Assembly: GCA_011947345.1 (NCBI GenBank)
Contig: JAAVTG010000528.1
Location: forward strand, 124,001-188,000
Direction of reading: 5' to 3'
Origin: Phytophthora quininea
Taxonomy: Eukaryota > Oomycota > Peronosporomycetes > Peronosporales > Peronosporaceae
Length of the DNA stretch: 64,000 nt
In this document: piece by piece, positions 42,925 to 52,791 of the stretch
How positions within the stretch are numbered: position 1 is the first letter of the stretch
Layout of the letters: every line of letters begins with the position of its first letter
The notes under the pieces: generated by a model
What the model saw: only the letters and a program-made list of their open reading frames with translations
Databases searched by the model: none
What the model was told of the DNA's origin: nothing
Translations under genes and position numbers: made by a program

Positions 42925-44450
42925 ATGTCTGCGTCCGGGGGCTCTTCTTCCGTCTCCGTGGACGTGGTAGCAGCCCCCGACTGCTCGTACCAAGTGGCGG
43001 ACGACGGCGCCTCGTGCTACACGGAGCCTCGCTCCTGCTACGACTGTCTCAATACCCAACTGGCAAATGGCCAAGTATGTTTTATCCCTTCCTTTAGCAC
43101 CACCCGTCCAAAGTATTAATGCTAGTGATGTAGGAGTGCGTCTTGACGCCCTTCGGACTCTGCGAGGACATCTCGGCCTATGACTATAGCGAGGACTACC
43201 GACGAGCTCAATCCGCCAGCACGTATCCGATCCACTACAACTACTTTCCTGAATCCAACACCACCTACTGCGAACCGGACGACTCGGTGTGCAATTCCTG
43301 CAAGGGTCGGTCTTTACCGTCGGCAATAGGAACCCATCGGCTTATTGCACAGGCACAGACGACTGTGTCTGCGTTGCCATCTGCGAGTCCGAGTCCTGGT
43401 GGAACGACACGCTGGCGAGACTGGCAGCTCTTTTGAAGGAGGAGAACGAGACCACAACGTGTCCATTAGCCGCCAATTCGTCGACGTCCGCTTCATTTGA
43501 AGGTGCGTCGGCTTCCAGTACGCTGACGAAGCCAGCAACCAAAGACGTGCACGCGTCGGACGACGAGTGCATGTGGTACCAGAATTCGACGCTGTGCGAG
43601 ACCCCGAGATCGTGCTACGACTGTCTTAATACGGCGTTGTATAGCGGAGCAAAGTGCACCATCACACCTGGAGGCTACTGCACTACGATCGATGCTTATA
43701 ACTACAAACTGGACTACCGGAGGGTGTACTCGGAGGACGCAGCGCACTACTTCCCGTCCACCAACACAACCTACTGCGAGTACGACGACCCTACTTGCAC
43801 GAGATGCCGCATGTCTGCCTTTGAAGGAGCGTACTCTGGCAAACACAATCTGACCGAGTACTGTGTCGGTCAAGACGACTGCGTGTGTGTGGCCTTCTGC
43901 GAGTCTCCCAACTGGAAGACGATCGTGGTGTCCGAAGCGTGTGAAGCGACCCCAGCCGCAACCGCCAGCAGCGGGTACAAGCTCCCGGCGATTGCTGTAG
44001 CGGCGATCATCACAGTCGGCGCTCTGATTGCTCTGACGGCAGTGCTGCAGCTCTTCAACATGTTCCGTGCTCGTCGTAAGTACTTTTCTGCACAGATACA
44101 GGAGTTTGCTGTTGTTGACAGACGTTGTGGTATTTCTTGCAGGACGAGAAGTGCAGTGGCAGAATTTCTTAGAGCGAAACATCACGCAGCGGCGACCCAC
44201 TTCCGGCATGACGTTAGAGCTCTCAGCGTGGAAGGAAATGCGCAACGGCCTCATCGCCGATGAGCGCAAAGTCCGCAGTGAAGACTACATTGGCCACCGT
44301 CTTGCCGACGCTCCCGACGATGCCCCCATGGTCACGGTGGAGGACGGGGACGGCTACCGTCCCGTGTCTCCGAGTGTACCGGTACTACCCGCACCACCAC
44401 CGTCTCCGATCCGAACGACCAGCTCGCACCAAAATCGAGCGTCTATCTAA
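42925..44450 (+). CDS. Cys-rich single-pass membrane protein, two introns, one-base frameshift
   Basis: Exon 1 (from ATG 42925) has CSYQVADDGASCYTEPRSCY and DCLNTQLANGQ. A GT-AG intron at 43075-43133 joins to ECVLTPFGLCEDI. One base is missing in GGG 43304-43306, after CNSCKG. The ectodomain contains two copies of a module of roughly 140 residues; the second reads CMWYQNSTLCETPRSCYDCL, CTITPGGYCTTID, YFPSTNTTYCEYDDPTC, YCVGQDDCVCVAFCESPNW. A TM helix (about AIAVAAIITVGALIALTAVL) follows. A second intron, 44076-44142, joins FRAR to REVQWQNFLERNI. The cytoplasmic tail is about 100 residues and Pro-rich at the end. No known domain is recognised. The spaced cysteines imply a disulfide-rich extracellular module. 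Paralogue at 44488-45647. Confidence 0.78.
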
Positions 44451-44487
44451 CAGCGAATTACTGGAAAACAAAATGTGGAATTGAAAG

Positions 44488-45647
44488 TCATGATGATACT
44501 GGCCGCAATCTCCCTCGAGCGCCAACCGGATCGATATCGTTCTCGATCAATTCTTCCTGCATGGCCTTCCACGCTGGCAGCTCCAACGACAGACCCGAAT
44601 TTCTGGTCTGTGACCCCAGCGATCGTAGAGAATCTCTTCTTCTTGCCAAAACCACTCGACGCACTCGCCAAACGCCCAACGCCACGAAAAACACGACTCC
44701 GATCCCAATGGCCATGAAGATGCACACGGATTTCCACGGGACGATCGTCTCGTACAGCGTTTTCGTTGACGAGTCAGGCGAAGCTTCGCACTTTTCGGAG
44801 AGAACGGTCTCACTCCACGTTGAGGTCTGGCAGAAGGTCACGCACACGCAGCCATCGCTGCCCACGCAGTACGACGCTGAATTTGTAGATGACGAGCTCA
44901 GATGACATTTCGGGCACGCCACATCGCTAGATTCGCAGTACGTCGTGTTGGTCGAAGGGAAGTAGTATCCGTTCACAGCGCCACTGCTGTTTGCGATCCG
45001 GTAATCAAGGCTGTAGTCGTAGTTTGTTGCCAACGTAGTGCAGTACCCGTCCGGCGTAATTGTGCAGGCCTCACCGCTGTCGGCTGCAACATTCAAGCAA
45101 TCGTAGCAACTGCGTGGGGTGCTGCAGATTGTCGTGTTCTGGTACCACGTGCACGCGTCTTCACTTGACAAGGTGTCCTTGTCCTCCTTGTCCTTGCTGC
45201 TGGAAGATATTGGGGACGAGTTGACGTTGGTCGCATTGCTGGTAGTAGCGGAATTGGCAGAGTCCGTGGCGACGCTGCAGCCTTCGGGAACGTTTTCTTT
45301 CATTGCGACGATGACAAGCGCCAGTCGCTCGCGAGCATAACTCGACCACGACGAAGACTCGCACACGTCCAGACGCACGCAGTCGTCACTTAAGGAGTCA
45401 TAGCTCGAACAGTAGGTCGAGTTACCGGCGATGAAGTACGCGGCGTTGTTGGACAGCATGGACTCGTAGTCGTCTTGGTCAATGCAAATGCCGTAGCTCG
45501 TGAGCACGCAGGTCTGCCCACTTGTGGGGTCTCATCGAGACACTCGCTGCACGTTCGAGGCTCGAGAAAACATTCTTCATCGTCCGACGCCGAGGTCTTC
45601 CAGCTGCATCCTGAGGCACCGACGGTGTCTGACGCGGTGGAGCTCAT
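44488..45647 (-). CDS. Cys-rich single-pass membrane protein, convergent paralogue, one-base frameshift
   Basis: Begins MSSTASDTVGASGCSW, then CFLEPRTCSECLDE. One base is missing in G4 45526-45529; corrected, it continues TPTSGQTCVLTSYGICIDQ. The second module matches the plus-strand neighbour strongly: CTWYQNTTICSTPRSCYDCL, CTITPDGYCTTLA, YYFPSTNTTYCESSDVACPK, YCVGSDGCVCVTFCQTSTW. A TM helix (CIFMAIGIGVVFFVALGVW) and an Arg-rich cytoplasmic tail with LSLELPAWKAMQEELIEN follow; the tail motif also matches LELSAWKEMRNGLI in the neighbour. The stops of the two genes lie 38 bases apart, tail to tail. Probably an oomycete-specific surface protein family; function unknown. Confidence 0.78.
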
Positions 45648-45900
45648 CGCCCGAAGCTTTTTCGGCAGTGAAGACCAGCCACGGTCTCACCTGAACTGGA
45701 TCCTTCGATTGTGCTGCACCGGCCCTGACTAATCCGTTGAAGCTCAACCGCACGTTGCCTCGATGATGCCAAGCACCCTCGGCCGTAAACGCCTTCAAAG
45801 TCAAATCCAGGGATGGCACCTTTCAACAACGATCGTTGCTCAGCCATGGCGCGCAGAACAGCATTGACGTCGAGACGGTCTCTCCTGCAGCTGCAATTGA

Positions 45901-46972
45901 TCACCAACCCTCCGACGGCGGGAAGCTTTGGGTCACGACGAGGGCGCAATGCGTGGGACGTATCACTTCAACCACTTCGTCCAGGAAACGCTTTAGCAGC
46001 TCACTACTCCTCTATCAAGTCACCGATTGCTCCTTCCGGACCAACGTTAGCGTGCTCAAGTACGCACATGGCATCGTTCGGATCGCCCAGTGAATCGCAC
46101 AGCGCCTTGAACAAGTCGATCGCCACCTCCAGACGTTCGACACAGCCGCTGTCTCCGTCTAGCAGGAAACGCATCGAGCTCCTGCAGTGGAGGCGGCGGC
46201 CGAGTAGTCGCTCTCGCAGCAACTGGTACCGATCGTCTTGGTGCCGAGCCTCCTTGAGTGGGAAAACATATTTCAACGACAACTCGGAGACCGACACACT
46301 CAACGTCGCAGTAGCTCTCACCACGCCAGGAACCAGCGCTTCGATCCGCTTCACCTCGATGTGCGAGTCGCTGAAGTACAGAGCGTACTGTCGGAGCTGC
46401 AATGTCAGCGCTTTAAACCCGCGGAGTTCTCCCATGGCCGCGTTCGGCAATATGAACAGCTCCAGTCGACGCAGGCTTCTCTGGATGTCGGAGTGGCTCT
46501 GCATGTCCTCCATGGTGCTAGCATACCAGGGCGACTGGAGACAGGTTTCGATCAGATGAAGCACTTCGCCGACATTGCTCCACCAGTTTTGTTTCGTGTT
46601 GCCCTGGAGCAAAAGTCGTCTGCGCTTCAATTTCATCTCCTGGACCAAATAGCGGAGCTCTACCCGTTCCTGTTCCTGGCGTTGCTCTTGCTGCAGACGC
46701 AGATCGCGCTGCTTTTGTCGGAAGCGGGCTTGGCCCCGTCGAAGCTGTTCGCGACGGATGGCCTTCTTCCGAGCCTTCTCGTCAGCTTCGGGCGATTCCG
46801 CTTTTGCTGGCTGAGGCCTGGAAGATGTTGACGACTTTGACGTTACCAACTCGTCGGTGCCGCCGCTGCAGATTCTTGTTCGGTCGCGTGGAAGCACACG
46901 CCCGATCACACTGTCGCTTAACCCCGCCTGGGTCAGCTCACAATTCCAAGACATGGATGGGGTTCTGTGCAA
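45901..46972 (-). CDS. Oomycete-type bZIP transcription factor with Leu at the invariant Asn position
   Basis: Residues 66-89 are a bZIP basic region (KARKKAIRREQLRRGQARFR, then QKQRD), followed by a long charged helix with heptads (about 90-118). In canonical bZIPs an Asn lies eight residues before the invariant Arg. Here that position (77) is Leu and Arg85 is kept. Oomycete bZIPs with non-Asn residues at this site are a known lineage feature. The C-terminal 200 residues (from NWWSNVGEVLHLI) form the conserved, uncharacterised domain usually found behind oomycete bZIP regions. The first frame stops at 46004 after DLIEE. In the next frame ELLKRFLDEVVEVIRPTHCA continues the domain to a TGA at 45901, so an indel near 46000 is likely. 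Nuclear DNA-binding regulator. Confidence 0.8.
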
Positions 46973-47265
46973 GTTTTCAAGTGGACAGGAGACTTCACCA
47001 GCCTGAAGAACATACGAGATCGGGTTAGCGCAAACAATCGTGATTTACTAATAACGTGATCAAGTTGACCTAATCACCAGTTAGTCGCTAAACCAGTTTG
47101 TTGCTATCACTCGAGTTAACGAAACAAATGCAGATATCCAAATTGTATATCAAGAACAAAGCTGTTGAGACGAAGATCAGCAAACTGATCATCCCTCCAT
47201 TGATTTCCTGGTTAACTAGGCTATAGTCCGTACAACTGTGGTCTTCCTAGTAACGTGGTCGCTGA

Positions 47266-48393
47266 TTAGCACTTACATCTGCGTAGCATCTGAGTCCTCG
47301 TCGGCTTCATGGTGACGAGGAAGATCTTCAGTGACATCCGGTGGCGCAGTTGTTTGCGGCGACGGTATTTCTCTTGAGAGAGACGACGCTTTCGTGCATT
47401 CTCCTTCCCGATGGCGAGAAGGCGATGCTCGCGTTGAGCGTACTCCTCCGCATTATCTTCGCGCAGTGGGTTGTACTCGATGTGAAAGTTTGTTAGGCTC
47501 ACACAAACCTGAAAAATGTCGTCGTATAGTTCTTCTCCCCACCTGTATTTGTCCGAGCATACACGCCACAGTGTGCACAACCTCCCGAAGAAGTTCTCCA
47601 CGATCACGCGGTCAGCAGAGACGTCGTCATTGAAGTGCTGGTCAACACGGGAGAGGTTCTTGCCTTTCTTTGGATGAATGCAGCGCTTCTGATCGGCGAA
47701 ACCTTGGTAGCCTTTGTCCGCCAGCAACGCCCACTCGTCCAGGAAGCTCTCCGCCAGCGGCCCTTCGTCAGCTAAGTTCCTATCCGCTTCGGATTTCAGA
47801 CGGATCGAGTCGTGAAACTCGGTGTTATTCTTGAACATAGTGCTGTCGGGAGTGTTTCCTCGTGCATGGTCACTGCAGTCAATAGCAAACCCACGCGGGT
47901 TAACCGAGACTTCAACCTTCAGTCCATAAAGTTTGTGCTTACCGCTGTAAAACGGCATCACTTCTGCCATCGTTCCGGCGGGGCGATTCGACTGCTGAAA
48001 CGTCACGTCGGTCGCATACAGCGCGCACGGAAAGTGCTGAAAGATGCGACCAGACGTGACGAAGTTCCGCATTGTGGACTCGTCAGCCTTAACACGCACC
48101 CAGTCGTCGTACAGTCTTGGTGCGAGGACGTGCAGGAAGGCGGTGACAGTTTTAATTAATGTCGGTGTCTTGATGCGGAAGACGTCCGCGTTCATATCCC
48201 ACGTCCCGCCATGCTTCAGGACGGACAGCGTCATAAAGAATACGTCCTTGCCAGCCAGGGGCAAGCGCCGACCACGACCCACGTTCCAGTATCGGGTCAC
48301 ATGAGGGCGTACGCTGGCCCATAAGCGGTTGGATTCCCGCGGCGAAAGTTCGTCAGGCGGCGAATTGCTTCTGCTCCGCCTTCGTTGTACCAA
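47266..48393 (-). CDS. Harbinger-type (DDE_Tnp_4) transposase, left copy
   Basis: 375 residues, identical to the right copy up to the last 24. Motifs of the DDE_Tnp_4 superfamily: ALYATDVTFQQSNRP (first Asp, about 129), HARGNTPDSTMF (Asp about 183), LLADKGYQGF (Asp 226) and DRVIVENFFGRL (Glu about 266). The family cuts and pastes DNA with a DDE nuclease. The frame has no ATG near its 5' end (it opens at a TTG after a TGA), so translation may need splicing or a shift from the small upstream ORF. One missing base near the 3' end (TCACTGAAG versus TCACTCGAAG in the right arm) changes the C-terminus to a longer one ending RRCKC. Confidence 0.8.
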   Translation of the reverse strand: MVQRRRSRSNSPPDELSPRESNRLWASVRPHVTRYWNVGRGRRLPLAGKDVFFMTLSVLKHGGTWDMNADVFRIKTPTLIKTVTAFLHVLAPRLYDDWVRVKADESTMRNFVTSGRIFQHFPCALYATDVTFQQSNRPAGTMAEVMPFYSGKHKLYGLKVEVSVNPRGFAIDCSDHARGNTPDSTMFKNNTEFHDSIRLKSEADRNLADEGPLAESFLDEWALLADKGYQGFADQKRCIHPKKGKNLSRVDQHFNDDVSADRVIVENFFGRLCTLWRVCSDKYRWGEELYDDIFQVCVSLTNFHIEYNPLREDNAEEYAQREHRLLAIGKENARKRRLSQEKYRRRKQLRHRMSLKIFLVTMKPTRTQMLRRCKC

Positions 48394-48418
48394 GAGTCAA
48401 CTATGGGGCAAGGGAGTC

Positions 48419-48634
48419 CTAGTCGTCGGCATCATCTTCTTGAGGTGGCTGGCGAGAAAACTCAGCGAACTCGGCGCGCCGCTCAGCTTCACGCTCATCG
48501 AGCATGGCCAGCATCGATTGCTGATGCTCTTGCTGGGAGCGCTGGGATCTACGCGAGACCATCGTGGCAAGCGACCGGGTGCGGGGTGAAAGGTGGAATG
48601 CTGGGTTGTTGGAAGAACCGCTAATAAGTCGCAT
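48419..48634 (-). CDS. Small accessory ORF of the left transposon
   Basis: 71 codons, upstream of the transposase and in another frame: MRLISGSSNNPAFHLSPRTR, then a helical charged stretch (MLAMLDEREAERRAEFAEFS) and an acidic end. The exact same ORF occurs in the right arm (49387-49602), so it is part of the element. It may be the N-terminal exon or frameshifted N-terminus of the transposase. I see no DNA-binding motif. Confidence 0.4.
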   Translation of the reverse strand: MRLISGSSNNPAFHLSPRTRSLATMVSRRSQRSQQEHQQSMLAMLDEREAERRAEFAEFSRQPPQEDDADD

Positions 48635-48991
48635 TTGGTAAGAGAAAGCAGCCTCTTGACGTCAACCATCGACCAGCAAGTTCTCGACGCCAACCAGTGA
48701 CCAGCAAGCTCTCGCCTCCATGCATCGGTACGCCTCAGTCAGATGTTAACTGGCATCTGGTGCAGATAATGAAGGACGTAGGCTCTGTGGAAGTGAAGCG
48801 CTGTACAATGGTGTAGTTCATGACAAGAGAGTCAGTTTGTTTTTGCATGCCAGCGAAACGATAGTACCTTTACAAAGCAATGAAAGACAGCTCAATTTCA
48901 CACCTCGAACATCTTCTGTAGACGTTGCGAGACAATCCAATTCCGTGGCGATTTGTCGCTTGCTGAAGAGTGACTTTCGTGCCATCGACAA

Positions 48992-49029
48992 ACTGGTACT
49001 TAGGTCAAGTACTGGTACTTAGGTCAAGT
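48992..49029. repeat. Two tandem 19-bp units at the palindrome centre
   Basis: ACTGGTACTTAGGTCAAGT occurs twice, back to back (48992-49010 and 49011-49029). Because the unit is directly repeated while everything outside it is inverted, the centre of symmetry is not a simple hairpin loop. Both borders also resemble the outer terminal repeat core (ACCAG / AGTTTGT). Likely the junction of the two transposon ends. Confidence 0.7.
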
Positions 49030-49386
49030 TTGTCGTTGGCACGAAAGTCACTCTTCAGCAAGCGACAAATCGCCACGGAATTGGATTGTCTCGCAACGTC
49101 TACAGAAGATGTTCGAGGTGTGAAATTGAGCTGTCTTTCATTGCTTTGTAAAGGTACTATCGTTTCGCTGGCATGCAAAAACAAACTGACTCTCTTGTCA
49201 TGAACTACACCATTGTACAGCGCTTCACTTCCACAGAGCCTACGTCCTTCATTATCTGCACCAGATGCCAGTTAACATCTGACTGAGGCGTACCGATGCA
49301 TGGAGGCGAGAGCTTGCTGGTCACTGGTTGGCGTCGAGAACTTGCTGGTCGATGGTTGACGTCAAGAGGCTGCTTTCTCTTACCAA

Positions 49387-49602
49387 ATGCGACTTATTAG
49401 CGGTTCTTCCAACAACCCAGCATTCCACCTTTCACCCCGCACCCGGTCGCTTGCCACGATGGTCTCGCGTAGATCCCAGCGCTCCCAGCAAGAGCATCAG
49501 CAATCGATGCTGGCCATGCTCGATGAGCGTGAAGCTGAGCGGCGCGCCGAGTTCGCTGAGTTTTCTCGCCAGCCACCTCAAGAAGATGATGCCGACGACT
49601 AG
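49387..49602 (+). CDS. Small accessory ORF of the right transposon
   Basis: Mirror copy of the ORF at 48419-48634, with identical protein. It ends 26 bases before the transposase frame opens at 49628. Confidence 0.4.
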   Translation: MRLISGSSNNPAFHLSPRTRSLATMVSRRSQRSQQEHQQSMLAMLDEREAERRAEFAEFSRQPPQEDDADD

Positions 49603-49627
49603 GACTCCCTTGCCCCATAGTTGACTC

Positions 49628-50749
49628 TTGGTACAACGAAGGCGGAGCAGAAGCAATTCGCCGCCTGACGAACTTTCGCCGCGGGAATCCAACCGCTTAT
49701 GGGCCAGCGTACGCCCTCATGTGACCCGATACTGGAACGTGGGTCGTGGTCGGCGCTTGCCCCTGGCTGGCAAGGACGTATTCTTTATGACGCTGTCCGT
49801 CCTGAAGCATGGCGGGACGTGGGATATGAACGCGGACGTCTTCCGCATCAAGACACCGACATTAATTAAAACTGTCACCGCCTTCCTGCACGTCCTCGCA
49901 CCAAGACTGTACGACGACTGGGTGCGTGTTAAGGCTGACGAGTCCACAATGCGGAACTTCGTCACGTCTGGTCGCATCTTTCAGCACTTTCCGTGCGCGC
50001 TGTATGCGACCGACGTGACGTTTCAGCAGTCGAATCGCCCCGCCGGAACGATGGCAGAAGTGATGCCGTTTTACAGCGGTAAGCACAAACTTTATGGACT
50101 GAAGGTTGAAGTCTCGGTTAACCCGCGTGGGTTTGCTATTGACTGCAGTGACCATGCACGAGGAAACACTCCCGACAGCACTATGTTCAAGAATAACACC
50201 GAGTTTCACGACTCGATCCGTCTGAAATCCGAAGCGGATAGGAACTTAGCTGACGAAGGGCCGCTGGCGGAGAGCTTCCTGGACGAGTGGGCGTTGCTGG
50301 CGGACAAAGGCTACCAAGGTTTCGCCGATCAGAAGCGCTGCATTCATCCAAAGAAAGGCAAGAACCTCTCCCGTGTTGACCAGCACTTCAATGACGACGT
50401 CTCTGCTGACCGCGTGATCGTGGAGAACTTCTTCGGGAGGTTGTGCACACTGTGGCGTGTATGCTCGGACAAATACAGGTGGGGAGAAGAACTATACGAC
50501 GACATTTTTCAGGTTTGTGTGAGCCTAACAAACTTTCACATCGAGTACAACCCACTGCGCGAAGATAATGCGGAGGAGTACGCTCAACGCGAGCATCGCC
50601 TTCTCGCCATCGGGAAGGAGAATGCACGAAAGCGTCGTCTCTCTCAAGAGAAATACCGTCGCCGCAAACAACTGCGCCACCGGATGTCACTCGAAGATCT
50701 TCCTCGTCACCATGAAGCCGACGAGGACTCAGATGCTACGCAGATGTAA
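49628..50749 (+). CDS. Harbinger-type (DDE_Tnp_4) transposase, right copy
   Basis: 373 residues, same protein as the left copy through RRRKQLRHRMS, then LEDLPRHHEADEDSDATQM. This acidic ending is probably the original C-terminus. All four acidic DDE-region motifs are present (TDVTF, TPDSTMF, ADKGYQG, VENFFGRL). As in the left arm, the frame lacks a nearby ATG. Because both copies share this, it is a property of the element and not an isolated error. If the start problem is solved by splicing, the enzyme could be active; otherwise it is a recently mobile but now defective copy. Confidence 0.82.
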   Translation: MVQRRRSRSNSPPDELSPRESNRLWASVRPHVTRYWNVGRGRRLPLAGKDVFFMTLSVLKHGGTWDMNADVFRIKTPTLIKTVTAFLHVLAPRLYDDWVRVKADESTMRNFVTSGRIFQHFPCALYATDVTFQQSNRPAGTMAEVMPFYSGKHKLYGLKVEVSVNPRGFAIDCSDHARGNTPDSTMFKNNTEFHDSIRLKSEADRNLADEGPLAESFLDEWALLADKGYQGFADQKRCIHPKKGKNLSRVDQHFNDDVSADRVIVENFFGRLCTLWRVCSDKYRWGEELYDDIFQVCVSLTNFHIEYNPLREDNAEEYAQREHRLLAIGKENARKRRLSQEKYRRRKQLRHRMSLEDLPRHHEADEDSDATQM

Positions 50750-50940
50750 GTGCTAATCAGCGACCACGTTACTAGGAAGACCACAGTTGTACGGACTATA
50801 GCCTAGTTAACCAGGAAATCAATGGAGGGATGATCAGTTTGCTGATCTTCGTCTCAACAGCTTTGTTCTTGATATACAATTTGGATATCTGCATTTGTTT
50901 CGTTAACTCGAGTGATAGCAACAAACTGGTTTAGCGACTA

Positions 50941-51330
50941 AGTGGGTGCCTTCCAAAACCGCGTTTAGTCACCCCTAACTCTCGTATTAAACGCGCATTA
51001 GAAAGGCGTACTAAATCTTTAACCAGAGGACTTTTCTGGTGTGACCCAAAACCAGAAAAGTCTTTAGTGCGCACCAAACTGTGTTTATGGCACACCCCAA
51101 AGAAGCAGCGTTTTCAAAAATTCTTTCACTATAGTCGCTATTCAACACTGCCATCTGGCAACGTTGAAGCATACTCAGAGATTTTTGAAAACAAACAGCG
51201 ATCCTCGAAGTCATTTCCGGATTAGCGTTTTGCAGAGAGAACGACAATCCCAGGCATCGTGCAATAGACTGGTATGACGGGCTGTCAATACGATATTCTA
51301 ATGGTTTTGTGTTATATTGCAGCTTGGAGG
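50941..51330. repeat. Spacer with stem-loops, possible MITE fragment
   Basis: A perfect 12-bp inverted repeat (GACTTTTCTGGT 51029-51040 with ACCAGAAAAGTC 51051-51062, 10-nt loop) is followed by a second 12-bp inverted pair, GTTTTCAAAAAT (51110-51121) and ATTTTTGAAAAC (51181-51192). A third ACCAGA at 51022-51027 could pair alternatively with TCTGGT at 51035-51040. No gene is seen. Confidence 0.5.
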
Positions 51331-52515
51331 ATGGCTGGCAAGCGCAGACAGCCTCTCGTCGACCTCACTAACGTCGACAGCTCTCCGAAACGCTAAAAGG
51401 TGGATCAGAGGAGCCCAGAGAGCAAGCCGCTACCACTGCAAGGCCGTTCACCTTGAGCTCGGCCTGACCAGACACTCGGAGTCGCTGTGGCACGTCCACA
51501 CCGCGGTGTTTATGCTGGGGTACGATGGCTACGACCCATCAAGATGCTATTTCCCCAAGCCTGGCTTTCAGCACCGAGCGTTCATGCCCTGGTACAGCTC
51601 TCCGCGGCAGCGAAGAACCTGTTGATGATAAGGATGTCGACGTGACGTCCACCACTGCATCCGCTAGCACGGAGCTGCCATCTTCACCAGCTATCGCTGA
51701 GGCGGTGGGTCGCCAAATCACGAATTCCTGAGCTACGATTCGTCCGACGAATCGGCAACTTTGGCGGATGCGGATAGTCACCATAGCACGGGTTCAACTA
51801 CATCAGGCGATGCTGACGTGGTAGCTCCGAGCTCGCAGCAATCCAGCGAGTCAAGTTCACAGGGCTTGAGGTGCTGTATACAGTGGGGCAGCCTACTGTT
51901 TCAGCTGAGTGGACTCGCGCATCGTGGCCGTGTGGGGTCAAAGTGGCTACAGAGTTTCGCAATACTGCGAAGATAACCTTCAATCCAGTACCAGTTTGGG
52001 GGTGAGTGCGGCTGTACGCACTGGTGCAACGCGATCACGTATCCTAACGCGATGGCGAACCGCTACTGCTGTGAGGAGAACTGTTCGTTTGGAGGGAAGT
52101 GCAGCAACTCGCTTCGGGAGGACGATGGTCTGGAGCTCCCCAGACATTGTCGTACCTACGAACTCGGCGTCTTCTCCATCCACAGCATCCCGGCAGGTAC
52201 TGTGATCGGTCAGTACTTTGGATCGCTTCAACAATTCGATGGGCCCTCAGCAGATCGAGGTGCAAACGGAGGGTATCGGGTGGAGCTGGAAACACGAACT
52301 GACGACGGTAAGATCGCTGGGAGGGATGCCATCGGGAACGAGATCATTTGCGGTTTGTAAATCCGCACTACTCACCGAACTCACGTTTCCACGAAGTCCA
52401 AGTGGGTGATACCTTGACGGTCGTGGTGGTGACCATCTGCGATGTCTTTCCTGGTGACGAGGTCGCGGTGAGCTACGGGGACGCGCTATGTTTCATATGC
52501 AAGTGCGGTTGGTGA
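51331..52515 (+). pseudogene. Pre-SET/SET-domain protein remnant
   Basis: It opens at ATG 51331 (MAGKRRQPLVDLTNVDSSPK) and then decays through several frames (for example FTGLEVLYTVGQPTVSAEWT near 51.86 kb). From 52004 a good frame carries a Cys-rich pre-SET/AWS-like cluster (ECGCTHWCNAITYPNAMANR, YCCEENCSFGGKCSNS). A SET-domain start follows: YELGVFSIHSIPAGTVIGQY. After a frame change at about 52356, FVNPHYSPNSRFHEVQVG replaces the usual FVNHSCSPN core, then VFPGDEVAVSYGDALCF and CKCGW-stop. SET domains methylate lysines, usually on histones. The core NHS motif is altered and the frame is broken, so this is a dead copy. It lies between two mobile elements and may have been carried by one. 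Confidence 0.68.
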
Positions 52516-52791
52516 GGGTGCATCCATCGCCATCTCCAGGATAAGATCCCCCGTGATGAGGTACCGCAGACTAACATCTTCTCGGGTCTCAAGCGCAGCC
52601 TGGTGCACGGAGATTGCTGTCAAGAACGCTGAAGTTGCCGTGCTGTGTTTGTACAAAGTTGTCGAATCGACATGCTTGAAATACATTTTGAGGTTTTCCC
52701 TATTAGCATACACACACTAAGTCAACTTTCCCTCGAGGTTTTTCATAAGCTCCCCCTTCACATTCAGATCTCCAGCGGAAGGCAAATCTAT

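Larger units (their letters stand above)
47083..50940. mobile_element. 3.86-kb palindrome: two head-to-head Harbinger-type transposons
   Basis: The left arm (47083 to about 48991) and right arm (about 49030 to 50940) are reverse complements over nearly 1.9 kb each. They differ only at scattered sites (for example one base in the transposase C-terminus, and one mismatch close to the centre). Each arm carries one transposase gene pointing outward. The outer ends read TTAGTCGCTAAACCAGTTTG inward from both sides. The inner end contains a related sequence (CTAAGTACCAGTTTGT read outward into the left arm), so imperfect terminal inverted repeats flank each unit. The unique flanks differ on the two sides, so this is a double insertion or tail-inverted composite and not a simple read artefact. 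Confidence 0.82.

Noticed and set aside
47083..50940. Palindrome as a foldback read or assembly artefact
   Set aside because: Symmetry ends exactly at the transposon termini, flanks on the two sides are unrelated, and the arms carry small differences. Not excluded absolutely without spanning reads.
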